From Sitta carolinensis (lineage: Eukaryota > Chordata > Aves > Passeriformes > Sittidae), in assembly GCA_032173965.1 (NCBI GenBank), contig CM063289.1, positions 30,298,690-30,362,689 of the forward strand: a DNA stretch of 64,000 bases. The letters run 5' to 3'. How positions within the stretch are numbered: the stretch's first letter is position 1; each line of letters opens with the position of its first letter. The translations under genes and the position numbers were made by a program. Shown in pieces: positions 1 through 11,700 of this stretch. Below the pieces are notes generated by a model that worked only from the letters and a program-made list of their open reading frames with translations, ran no database searches and was not told the DNA's origin.

Positions 1-474
1 ATGGATTTCTGTCACCACTCCTTCCTTCCTCATTATCACCTGCACCACAGAGAGCACAAGAATTCACATGATATCCCACAGGATATCAAAAGATCTCACA
101 GAGATATTTTGCAGTTTTGCAGTGGCACCACCTCCCACAGCTCCACCTGAAGTGAGTTTTTTGCTACAAGGGAGCACAGCACTGAAAAGTGTCCTGTTTG
201 CTATAACTGTAAAAGGGCAAAAATTATATTTTTTAACTATTATATCTCAGGAAATTTTCATTATCAAGATTTTTTAATAACATATATAACTTATTTACCT
301 ATGCGTTCCAGCCCTTATCTGGGTACTTTCACTCACGAACATATTAGTCATCCCTTAATTACTGCTACCCAGCCTTATTAATATGTATAATACAGATAAA
401 GAGCTCCCTGGCAGGGATGCATTTTAATGAAGGCACTGAAAGGAAACACACACTAATTTCTAGAAGGTTGTGCC
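1..474. other. Intergenic sequence with no recognised gene
   Basis: This AT-rich stretch lies ahead of the first minisatellite. One short open frame (68-277) has no family resemblance that I can see. No exon with convincing splice sites was found. Confidence 0.5.
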
Positions 475-591
475 ATGGTTGACAATAGCAAACCGAAGCA
501 GCCCAGGGATGGGATCAGGCGTGGAAGGAGAAAAAAATCAAATTCCTTTCAATATGCTGATGATAAACTTAATTTGAGTGAGGACACCTGG

Positions 592-1240
592 GGCACAGGA
601 TGCACAAGGAAGGGACACCCGGGGCATGGGACAGCTGGGACAAAGGATATAGATGGCATAGGACACTCAGGGCACAGGACACACAGGGCACAGGACACAC
701 AGGACACAAGACACACAGGGCATGGGACACTGGGGACAGAGGACACACAGGGCACAGGACACACAGGACACCAGGGACAGAGGACACACAGGGCACACAG
801 GGCATGGGACACCAGGGACAGAGGACACACAGGGCACAGGACACACAGGGCATGGGACACCAGGGACAGAGGACACACAGGGCACAGGACACACAGGGCA
901 CACAGGACATGGGACACCAGGGACAGAGGACACACAGGGCACAGGACACTCAGGGCACAGGACACCAGGGATAGAGGACACACAGGGCACAGGACACACA
1001 GGACACCGGGACAGAGGACACATAGGACACACACAGGGCATGGGACACCAGGGACAGAGGACACACAGGGCACAGGACAGAGGACACACAGGGCACAGGA
1101 CGCAGAACACCAGGAGCACAGGACACCGAGGGCAAAGGACACCGGGGATAGAGGACACACACGGCACAGGACACAGGACACCGGGAACAGAGGACACACA
1201 CGGCACAGGACACCGAGGGCACAGGACAGCGGGGCGGGCC
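592..1240. repeat. Minisatellite 1 (GGGCACAGGACACACA-type)
   Basis: A short purine-rich unit built on GGGCACAGGACACACA and GGGACACCAGGGACAGA is reiterated for about 650 bp. Units carry small length variants. Because the array lacks stop triplets, long open frames run through it on both strands; these are by-products of the repeat. It abuts the GC-rich region that starts the MCCC2-like gene. Confidence 0.92.
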
Positions 1241-1500
1241 GCCCTGCGGAGCCGCCCCGGGAGGCGGGCACGGACCGGACGGGGTAAGGAAGGGGCGGTG
1301 GCGGCCTGGTCCGGCCGGGCCGCGGCGGGCAGGCTGCGGGCAGTGGGGCCAGCGGGGGCCGGGCAGCGCCGGCGGAGAGGCCGCGGCCCCGCGCTCCCTC
1401 CGCGGCCCGGGCGGCCCCGGCAGCCCCGGCGAGCTCCGCAGGCCCGGCTGGGCCCGCCCGGCCCGGCCCGGCCCGGGGCTGTCCCCTCGCGGCCGCCGTG
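1225..1500 (+). promoter_or_regulatory. CpG-rich promoter region and probable untranslated first exon of the MCCC2-like gene
   Basis: This block is very rich in G, C and CpG. It sits 1.3 kb ahead of the start codon of the plus-strand carboxyltransferase gene. A consensus splice donor (GTAAGG) lies at 1284. A pyrimidine-rich acceptor ends at 2735, only 11 bases before the ATG. This suggests a noncoding first exon ending at 1283 spliced to 2736. RNA evidence is absent, so the transcription start is inferred. Confidence 0.55.
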
Positions 1501-1504
1501 GTAC

Positions 1505-1980
1505 GGCAGGGACCGGGGCTGGCCCCTCACGGCCCCCGCGGGAACCGGGGCTGTCCCCTCACGGCCCCCGCGGGAACCGGGGCTGTCCCCTCATGGCTTA
1601 TGAGGGAACCGGGGCTGGCCCCTCACGGCCTATATGGGACCGGGGCTGGCCCCTCACGGCCTATATGGGACCGGGGCTCCCCTCATGTCCCCCGGGGAAC
1701 CCGGGCTTGTCCCCTCACGGCCCCCGCGGGAGTCGGGGCTGTCCCCTCACAGCCCTGAGGGAACCGGGGCTGTCCCCTCACGGCCCCCGAGGGAACCGGG
1801 GCTGTCCCCTCACAGCCCCTGAGGGAACCAGGGCTGTCCCCTCATGTCCCCCGCGGGAACCGGGGCTGTCCCCTCACGGCCCCCGAGGGAACCGGGGCTA
1901 GCCCCTCATGTCCCCGCGGGAATCAGGGTTGTCCCCTCATGTCCCCCGCGGGAACCGGGGCTGGCCCCTCACGACCGACT
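1505..1980. repeat. Minisatellite 2 (about 32-bp GC-rich unit)
   Basis: Tandem copies of roughly 32 bp alternate CCCCTCACGGCCCCCG and CGGGAACCGGGGCTGT, with degenerate members. The array lies inside the proposed first intron of the MCCC2-like gene. Open frames across it are repeat artefacts. Confidence 0.92.
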
Positions 1981-2099
1981 GGGGTCAAAGTGGCTGCTCA
2001 CGCCCCCGTATCAAAGCGGGAACCAGGGGCGTCCCCTCACGACCCCTGCGGGAAGACGGGAGGCGGGAGTGTCCCCTCATGTCCCCTGCGGGAACAGGC

Positions 2100-2700
2100 C
2101 TGTCCCCTCACGGCAGAACAGTGTCGGGGTGTCCCCTCAGGACAGAACAGTCACAGTGTCCGCTTACCACAGAACAGTCACGACGGTGTCCCCTCACGGC
2201 AGAACAGTGTCGGGGTGTCCCCTCACGACAGAGCAGTGTCGGGGTGTCCCTCACGGCAGAACAGTGTCGGGGTGTCCCCTCACGGCAGAACAGTCACGGT
2301 GTCCCCTCAGGACAGAACAGTGTCGGGGTGTCCCCTCAGGACGGAACAGTCGCGGTGTCCCCTCAGGACAGAACAGTGTCGGGGTGTCCCCTCAGGACGG
2401 AACAGTCACGGTGTCCCCTCAGGACAGAACAGTCACGGTGTCCCCTCAGGACAGAACAGTGTCGGGGTGTCCCCTCAGGACGGAACAGTCACGGTGTCCC
2501 CTCAGGACAGAACAGTCACGGTGTCCCCTCAGGACAGAACAGTGTCGGGGTGTCCCCTCAGGACGGAACAGTCACGGTGTCCCTCAGGACAGAACAGTTT
2601 CGGGGTGTCCCCTCAGGACGGAACAGTCACGGTGTCCCCTCAGGACAGAACAGTGTCGGGGTGTCCCCTCAGGACGGAACAGTCACGGTGTCCCTCAGGA
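2100..2700. repeat. Minisatellite 3 (about 27-bp unit)
   Basis: Units combine GTGTCCCCTCAGGACAGAA with CAGTCACG or CAGTGTCGG and are repeated about 20 times. The array ends just before the pyrimidine tract and acceptor of the first coding exon of the MCCC2-like gene. Confidence 0.92.
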
Positions 2701-2746
2701 CCCCGCTCTGCCATCCCTGTCCCTCTGTCCCTCAGCTCTCGGCGCC

Positions 2747-5700
2747 ATGTGGGGCCCGGCCCCGCTGCGCGCCCTGGGCCGGCGGAGCCCCGGGCCCTCC
2801 GCGCCGCTGCGGCCGCTCAGCCGCCCGATCCAGAGGGAATACCGGGAACACAGCCCGATCCAGAGGGAATACCGGGAACCGAGCCCGATCCAGAGGGAAT
2901 ATCGGATCCAAAGCCCGGCCCGCCTGCTCCAGAGGGAGTATCGGATCCAAAGCCCGGCCCGCCTGTTCCAGAGAGAATATCGGGAACAAATCCCGGCCCG
3001 CCTGCTCCAGAGGGAATATCGGATCCAAATCCCGACCCGCCTGTTCCAGAGGGAATATCGGATCCAAATCCCAACCCACCTGTTCCAGAGGGAATATCGA
3101 GAACAAAGCCCGATCCAGAGGGAATATCGGATCCAAAGCCCGGCCCGCCTGCTCCAGAGGGAATATCGGGAGGTGTCGGGGCAGGGCTGGACATGCACAC
3201 AGCACCTGCCTCCCCGCCGGTTTGTCAGTAATAATCCCAAATCCAGGCGGCATCCCAAAACGTTCCCGGTTCTAGACGGCCGTGTCCCCTCCATTTACCG
3301 GCATGTGTTCCAAGAGAATTTAAGGAACAGCGAGGCTGTGATTAAAAGGTAACAAACCGGGTTTGTGGGGTTTTTAAAGCATTGCTCTTTGTAACATGGT
3401 GTGAGAGTCACTTATGGGCACTTTAAGGACTTTTAACACGGGACAGTATTTGCCTATGGAACAGTGTAGCTGCCCAATCCCTGGAAGTGTCCAAGGGCAG
3501 GACTTGGAGCAACCTGGTGTCCCTGCCTGTGGTAGAGGGTGACACTGGATGAGCTTTGAGGTCCCTTCCAACACAAACCAGACCGTGAAAATGTTGACTG
3601 AAATACCCAAACCGAGGTGCAAACTATTTAAAACAGTATCATGTGTTGTTTTGCATATATCGCCAAGAAATACTTTTCCCAGACCTACGTAACATTTGTT
3701 TCGTGTTGTATTTTGAATGCGAAGACGTAAATGGTGACTCACACACTCCTGATGGAGTAGAGGATGGGTGCTGCAATTCCTCATGATTTATGGATAAAAC
3801 ACAGCAGAAAGTGTTTTATGTGTTTGTCCCCAAAGATCAGATGGTAAAATTGCAAAGGCCTTTGTTCGGGGGAGTGATCCACGAGCTGGAAGCAAAGCTT
3901 TGGCAAGCACGCTGTGCCCTCCTGTGGTGGCATTGAGGACATGATTAAAATCCTTCTCCAAAGTTTTTCCAGCCTCTGTAGTGCAGGGAGCCACACTCAG
4001 ATCACGGAGTCACACACAAAGTGAAGTGTGAGTCTTCGTGTCAAACAACATTTGCAGTTAAAGGTGATGCACCTGGGGGGAAAAATATGTTTGAAATTAA
4101 AAAAAAAAAAAAAAAAAAAGAACTTGGTTTATTTAACACTTAAGTTGAGATAATTTGTTTACAGTTTATGCATCTTTTTACCTATACATGGTGCTGCCCT
4201 GACAATGACATTGGGTAATCACACCCTCCTTGTGACACTGCAGTGTTCCCTGCTTTTAGTGTATCTTCCAGATTTAGTGATTTATTCCACTTGCCAGTTA
4301 CTGATTTTTGTCAGATAAACTTGTTGCAGGAACTGACAGAGGAAGCTCTTGGCTGGATTATTCTCAAGAGTAGATAGCACATGGAGGTTCATGCTGAATT
4401 AGAACAGGCACATTATGATAGCCTCACTATTATATATTATATTATTGGCTTTTTAAACAGTTTTTGGATGACAAAACTGAAGTGCTTGCTTTAAATAACA
4501 GACCTTTGCTTTTTATTGCACCTTGTAAAAACGACAATCTGGAAATGTGAATTTATCTTCATTTTCACGCCATTTGTGCAAACACTGTTTAACATATTTA
4601 ACCTCAGGCTGCTAAAGGGTTACTTGTAAGGAAAATGGTTTGGGTCAGGAGGGCCCTCAGAGCCCACCCAGTGCCACCCCCTGCCCTGGCAGGGACCCCT
4701 CCCACTGTGCCAGGCTGCTCCAAATCCTGTCCAGCCTGGCCTGGCACACTCCAGGGATCCAGGGGCAGCTCTGGGAATTCCAGCCCAGCCCCTCCCAGGC
4801 AGGAATTGCTGCCCCAATCCCATGTCACTCCATGTTCTCCCAGCTCCCAGCCATTCCCTGGGGGCTGTGCCCCCATGCCTTGTCCCCAGTCCCTGCCCAG
4901 CTCTCCTGGAGCCCCTGCAGGCCCTGCCAGGGGCTCGGAGCTCTCCCTGGAGCCTCCTCCTGCCCAGGGAGCCCCCCCAGCTCTCCCAGCCTGGCTCCAG
5001 CCCTGCAATAATCCCTGAGCCCATTGCCCTGAAAGCTTTCACTCTAAGGGATTGATTCCATTTTTTCCTGGACACTCCTTGCTTCAACCCCGGATTTCCC
5101 ACACCAACATTTCCTGGCTCTGCTTCTCCTCATTCCCAGATTTTCCCCAGTTTGGTGGGTTTTTTTGGGATGCTCTCCTGGCTTTGTCCCTGCCCTTCTC
5201 CAGGCAGGAATTCCTGCCCCAATCCCATCTCACTCCATCTTCTCCCAGCTCACAGCCATTCCCTGGGTGCTGTCCCCCCAACTTTGTCCCAGGTCCCTGC
5301 CCAGCTCTTCTGGAGAGCTTTGGAGCTCTGAGCTCTCCCTGGAGCCTCCTCCTGCCCAGGGGAACATTCCCAGCCTGGCTCCAGAGGGACTCCAACCCTG
5401 GAGCAGCTCCAGGTTCTCCTCTGGCCAGGCCAGGATGAGTTTCTCATCCCCACCAGCCCGGCTCCTCCCAGGGCTCCTCTCCATCCCTTCTCCCACAGCC
5501 TGTGTCTGTGAGCCGGGAGCAGCCCCTGCTCCTGGCCATGCTGCGCTTCCTGCAGCCCCACCTCTCCAGAGTGTCACCGCACCCCACAGCTTTGTACCAA
5601 AACTCTGTTGGTTTGTTTGTTTTTTTTTTTTAATTTTCCCATCAGATACTCGGAATTGCTGGAGAGGGTGAAGAAAGGAGGGGGAGAAAACGCCGTCCTG

Positions 5701-8700
5701 CGGCACACGCAGCGCAACAAGAAGGTGTTCGTGCGGGAGCGCCTGCGGCTGCTGCTGGACCCGGGGGATTTCCTGGAGCTGTCCCCGCTGGCAGGGCTGG
5801 CCATGCCCTACGGGGATGTGCCTGCTGCCGGCTGCCTCACGGGTAACCAGCCAGCTCTTACCTGGCACCGATCCTAACGCCTGGAGTGTTGGGGGGCACC
5901 GGGAGAGGGAAACAGGAGGGAAAAGGGGGCACGGATTAAAGGGTATGGGGTGTTTTAGTGCCTGCCTCTCCTAGGAAAAGTGAACACTGCTTTTATTCCC
6001 AACAGGGAAGAGTTCAGCCACTGCTGTATTAAATCTGGGAGAAACCTTTGTAAAAGCAGGTTTTAATTTCTTCTAGATTTAGTAATTCTACTTACCACTT
6101 ACTAGTTTTTGTCTCAAAAAGTGTAGGGTGATGTGTCAAATCAGCTGTTGCCTCTTCAAGGAGAGTTACTGTGAGAACAGGAGCTGTGACATCCATTTTA
6201 CAGTGTTTTTCAAATCACAGACAATTGCATTTTCTATGCAAACGTTGTCTCTTTAAACTGGAACAGCTCTTCGAAATGAAATTTCATTGAAATTCAATGA
6301 AATTCGATTTCATTCAATATCAGTGAAATTGCATTTTGAAGAGTGGTTCCAGTTTAAAAAGTAACTAGAAGAACAGTATGAAAACCCTGTTTTTCATCAC
6401 AGATTGTTATATTTTTCGATTTTATAGGGGTAATTTTTAATTGCCTTCCCTTTTATCTCAAGGATTGGGAATCACGATGTATTTTTTTTTCTGTTACATT
6501 GTCACCAGAAGTAAGTAAATTTACTTGAGGTTCTTCTGTCACTTAGATTAATTTTTTAAATTCCAGAAAGAGTGTAGATTTCTTCCCTGTGTGATATTTT
6601 CAAGTTAATTTGGAACTTCTTGATGTAACATTACTGAAAAAAAAAAAAAAAAAAAGCCCTGAAAAAGTTTTTTCCCTTGCTTTTCCTGTTCCTTTAGAGA
6701 TTTCTGATAAATCCTTGTGGTACTGCTTGCAGGAATTGGCAGAATCTGTGGGGTCTGGTGTGTCTTCATTGCCAGTGATGCCACTGTGAAAGGAGGAACA
6801 ATTTACCCCATTGGAGTGAAAAAGCAATTAAGAGCCCAGGAGATTGCCATGGAGAACAGGCTGCTGTCTGTGCACCTGGTGGACAGTGGGGGAGCCTTCC
6901 TCCCTCTGCAGGTACTGCTGGCACTCTGCAGAGCAGAAAATAATATTTATTTCATCTCTCAGGCTGATCTTGCACCTCCCACCTGATCAGAGGTTAGAAA
7001 CTCCAGTGAGTGCTGAACTGCTTTTGTGTCTAATGAGTACATAGTGGGAGGTGTCTATTTGCACTTCAGAATCTCTGAAGTGTTCTGGATTTTGTTGTCC
7101 TGTTTGTGCCAGTGATGCACCAAGCTCTGTGGGCTTTTGAAGGGGAGTTTTTGCAGTGCTGACTGCAAAATAAGAGTTTGAACAGGTTTTGGGGAAATGC
7201 AGAGATCACCCTCTTGTAGAGACTGTAGTTGTTCTCTCTCCACACTGAGGGCAAGCACACAGGGAAAGTTTGTACCTGGAATTGTATCCAGAACTCAGTG
7301 AAAAAGGAAAGTGCTGGAGGCATTTCACAGATGAACTACCACCTTTCCCTTCTCCACATTTACAGTCAGTTTGTGTAGAATATATTGATTTCAGAAAAAA
7401 AAAAAAATCACAAAACTTAACCTGTGCTTTCAAAGCAAATGGGGGATTTTACAATGTTTAAAGGAAAAAACACCATAATGAATGCTGTACATGACAGGTT
7501 CAGGGGTGATAATTAATGGGGACCTTCCCAAGGTCAGTTTGGGGAATGAATGGGGTGAAGAGGAAGCATCAGCTTTTGTAGTTAATATTAAAAACCCCTT
7601 TTTCTTTTCCCTGTCCCTCAGTCAGAGCTGTTTCCTGACAAGCTGCATGGTGGCAGGATTTTCTACAACGAGGCAATCATGTCTGCCATGGGAATCCCTC
7701 AGGTACAGTGGCTGGAGAGTTGGCTGGGTTTGAAAAGACAGGAGGCTGCTAAGAAAGGCAGGAGCCTCCCTTGGGGTGGAGAATGGAAACCTCTTCCCTC
7801 TGAATTACTGTAGTTGGGAAATTGAGGGGCTCTCAGGCAAAGAGATGGGATAGGAATTGCAGTTCTTTATTAGGATCAAAATGCAGTGATGGCAGCCCAG
7901 CCCTGGCAGTCAGAATCCCCCCTGCCCCCGTGGGTGCTGTCGGGCAGAGCCATCCCAGGGCTGCAGCTCCTGCAGGGCACAGGGGGCTCTGCTGGGCAGG
8001 GGGCTGCAGGGAGGGGCACATTCCCTCTGCAGCTCCAGGGGCAGCCCTGGGCCTGGCCTTCCTCTGGGAATCCCTGGAAAGGCTGCCCCGGGCTGCCAAA
8101 GCCCAGCTGGTATCCAGGCAGCAATGCTGGGCTCCTCCAATGAGGGGATTTTGTGATGGGATTTTCTCAGCCCTGCAGGGAGACTCGGTGGCCCCTGAGC
8201 AGAAGATCTCTGCCTGGACAGGGCTGGGTCCTGGAAGGGATAAAGAAAAACTGTCCCAGCTGGATTTTAACAGCTGCCCCTGACAGAGGATCAGCACCCC
8301 CTGGAGTTGTGAGGGATGGGTCATGGAGGAGATAAAGAACACTGCTCAACCTGGCTTCAAGAGATGGGGACAGAACACACACTGCAACCCCAGACAAGAG
8401 TGCAAGGGGGGTAGGAAAGGTGTAAACGTGCAGTAAACTCTGTTCTGTCTCTGGTTTGTTCCCCAAGCTGTGATTTAGCACTTGGAGCATTTCTGAAGCA
8501 GCTTAGGGCTGGGCTCTGCCTTTGCTGTGCCCTGCCCAGCAGTGCTGTGCTCGTGTCCCCTCAGGTGGCCGTGGTGTGTGGCTCCTGTGTGGCTGGAGGG
8601 GCCTATGTGCCCACCATGGCTGAGGAATCTGTGATCATTGATAAAATTGGGACACTCTTCCTTGCTGGGCCACCCCTGGTGAAAGCTGCCACGGGAGAAG

Positions 8701-11700
8701 ATGTCTCTCCTGAGGACCTGGGAGGAGCCAGGCTTCACTCAGAGTATGTCAAAAAGAGGGAATTCAGCATGCTCAGCTTGAGAGGGATGTGGCATTGGCA
8801 TTTCAGAGCAGGGCTAAGAGAGGAACCTGTGGTTACACTGGTTTGCCTCCTTGGGTTTGGGTTAAATCAGCCAAATGGAAGTAAAATTAGGTTATTTATG
8901 GGGTGAGGCAGGGGCTGGACAGGTTGGATTTGGATCTCTATTGTTCCACATACTTCTTGAGCAACTTCAGGCAAGTCATTTCCTCTGTGCCTCACAGGGA
9001 GCAGCTACAGAAGAGGGATCTATCTCCTCTTTTCCAAGTGTTTTCCAGAATACACATATTGAACCCAATTACCCTACATGGAATACATTCCTGTCTTTAT
9101 ATCTTGGCTGCAACCACTTGTTTTGAAATAATTCCTGAAGTTTGCTTTCCTCTTTTCCCTTTCTCATATTGTCTGCAACAACAGCATCACAAAAAATACA
9201 TTCCAAGGTCTTTCTTTAATCCAGATAAACACAAAAGTCACGGGGAAGAACAAGAACATGGGGAAGTTCTCCTTTGAGTGAATTTAATTTGGGATTGGAC
9301 TGCACAGAAATTCCACTGAGCTTTCAGCTCATTCCTACAGAACCAAACCACGCAGTATTTCCACAGGGCATTTGTAGAGTCTCAGCTTTTTCCCTAGAGT
9401 CTGGATTTGCCCTCAGAATTCAGAGCTCATTAACTCAGTGCTAATCAATGTCCCTCTCTCCTAGAGTCAGTGGCTGCAGTGACCACTTTGCAGCCTCAGA
9501 AGAGGAGGCCTATGAGTGCCTTCGGAATGTGGTGTGTACCCTGAACTGGGAGCCAGTGCCAGGGCAGGGCAGGGAGCCTGAGAGCCCCTTGTTCAGCCCT
9601 GAGGAGCTCCTGGGCCTGGCACCAGTGGCTTACAGCTGCAGCCTTCCTGTCAAACTGGTAAGGGAGCAGGGATTGCCCTCCTGCCTCCTCCACTCTGCTC
9701 TATCCCCCAGCTCCAGGGGTGATTCTGAATTATTGCCTCATCTCTTGCCAGCCTGTCTTAAGCCTGGAACAAAGCAGGATGGCAGCAGTTCTGTGGGGTT
9801 CTGGAAAATATTTAACCTGAAATCCTGCTGGAGAGAAAGTAGTCCCAGATTGTGCCAGTGCTGCCCAGCTGTTTCCATGCACTGTTGGGATGATTTCTTT
9901 ATGTCTTGCACTGTGTTGGCTGCCTTGAGAACCCCCCTTTAATGTCTGTGTTTCCCTTCCCCTGCCTTTTTGTTTCTTCCCTCCAAAGCATTCAAGATGA
10001 TGTAAAAGAAATGGTGAAATTATTAACTGAAAAACAACACAGCTCAAATCAAACTTGTTTGAGGTTGGGACAGACACTAAAGCCTAAGCAGAGACATGCA
10101 GAGCTGCCCACGTTCATCTCATTGTGTTTTACATGAGATTTTGTTTCCATGGATGTGAATCCAGTATCTTTTCCAGTGGTAAATCCCTGCACTTGAGGGA
10201 ATTGTCTGTAGAAAACGTTGAAGGCAGCTTTTAACTGTGTCAGAAAAATGCATGAGCCTTATGAACCAAGAATTTCTTATGCACAGAATCTGAAGCTGCA
10301 CACACTGGGGTTTGGGCTTTGCTTTTTTATATTTTTATGCACAGGAACAACTGTGCTGTGTAAAATTAAAATAATTTTGGAATTGGCTTTCGTCTTAAAA
10401 TACACAATTGGTAATTAAACTAAACATAAATTGGATGGTTTGTGCATATTGAGCATTCAGCCAGTCCCTCAAAGACCCTCAGTGCTCCTCTTACACAACT
10501 CAGGGCTGCTACTCTTTGAACAGAGCATTTCTTTTAGCAGAACTCTCCTATTTTCACTTCAGTTTCTCTAGTAAAGCAAAGCCTGTGTATTTCTTTGCAG
10601 ATTCTCAGCAGGCTGGTGGATGGAAGCAGATTCCAGGAATTCAAGGCTACTTATGGAACAACACTAGTGACAGGATTTGGCCATGTGGAAGGGTAAGGCT
10701 GGAAAAATTCACCATCCAAATGGACAGACACATTTCTGAGCAGCTCTTGTGTCCTCAGCAGGCTCTGCACAATCCCAATCCCTCCTAGGGTTCGAAAAGG
10801 AGAATCAGGGAATTGTTGAGGTGGGGAAAAGCCCTCTCAGCCCTGTTTGTCCTGCAGGCACTTGGTGGGGATAGTGGCCAGCAATGGGGAGCTGGCTCAC
10901 CGTGCTGCTCTCAAGGGCACACACTTTGTGCAGCTCTGTGGCCAGAGGGGAATTCCCATCCTCTTCCTCCAAAACACTGCTCCACAGCCAGCAGGGCCTG
11001 CAAGCATCTCACAGGTAAGCAATGTTTGCTTCAATGGATTTCAAACAATTCTTGGTGTGCCTAAAGTTATATTTTCAGGATTATTAACTGTTAGGAAACT
11101 TTTTTTCAACTGCTCTTGATGAAGCTTGGAAATGATTTTGTCAACTGAAAGATTAAAGAGCATTCTCACTTGAATTTTAAGCAGGCCTGCATGCTGATAT
11201 AAAATGATATTATTCAGTTAGAAAGGCTGGAATGTTTGGGATTTGCAGTGCTTTTGACATTGAAATACAGCTTATTGATTCCTCTGCTAAGCCTGCACTC
11301 CAGAAAATTGGCTATTTCTCTTTTTAAAGTGAAGGCATTAAAGCCCAGTAGGGTTTGTCCTGGGCTAAGGAAAAGTAAAACCTCCACTAGACCCCACATC
11401 TATTTCTAATTGTAAATAGATAAATAAATTGCAAATAAAGAATTGTAAACCAATCAATAAATAATTTAGAAACCCAAATTTGCTGGGAGTGGAGAGAACC
11501 CCGACTAAAATCTCAAAGGCTCTAAAATATCTATTTTTATATATTATTGTATCTTCTTTTTATGATATATTTTATTTATTTTTATCTCTTTATGTTTCCA
11601 GGCAGAGGCTCATTCCAACAGGCTGAAGGCTCAGGCCTCCATGATGGCTGCAGTTGCCTGTGCTGCTGTTCCCAAAATAACCATTGTCATTGGAGGCTGC

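Noticed and set aside
475..1603. Long open frames on both strands over the first minisatellite
   Set aside because: They follow from a stop-free tandem repeat; all frames give low-complexity products without splice or family support.
1844..3275. Single large plus-strand genes starting at 1844, 1908 or 1939
   Set aside because: The portion before 2747 is minisatellite. Only the part from 2747 in one frame has a leader-like start and joins downstream enzyme exons in phase.
4101..4119. Poly-A run as the tail of a processed pseudogene
   Set aside because: No coding similarity or intron-less copy of any gene was seen upstream of the run.
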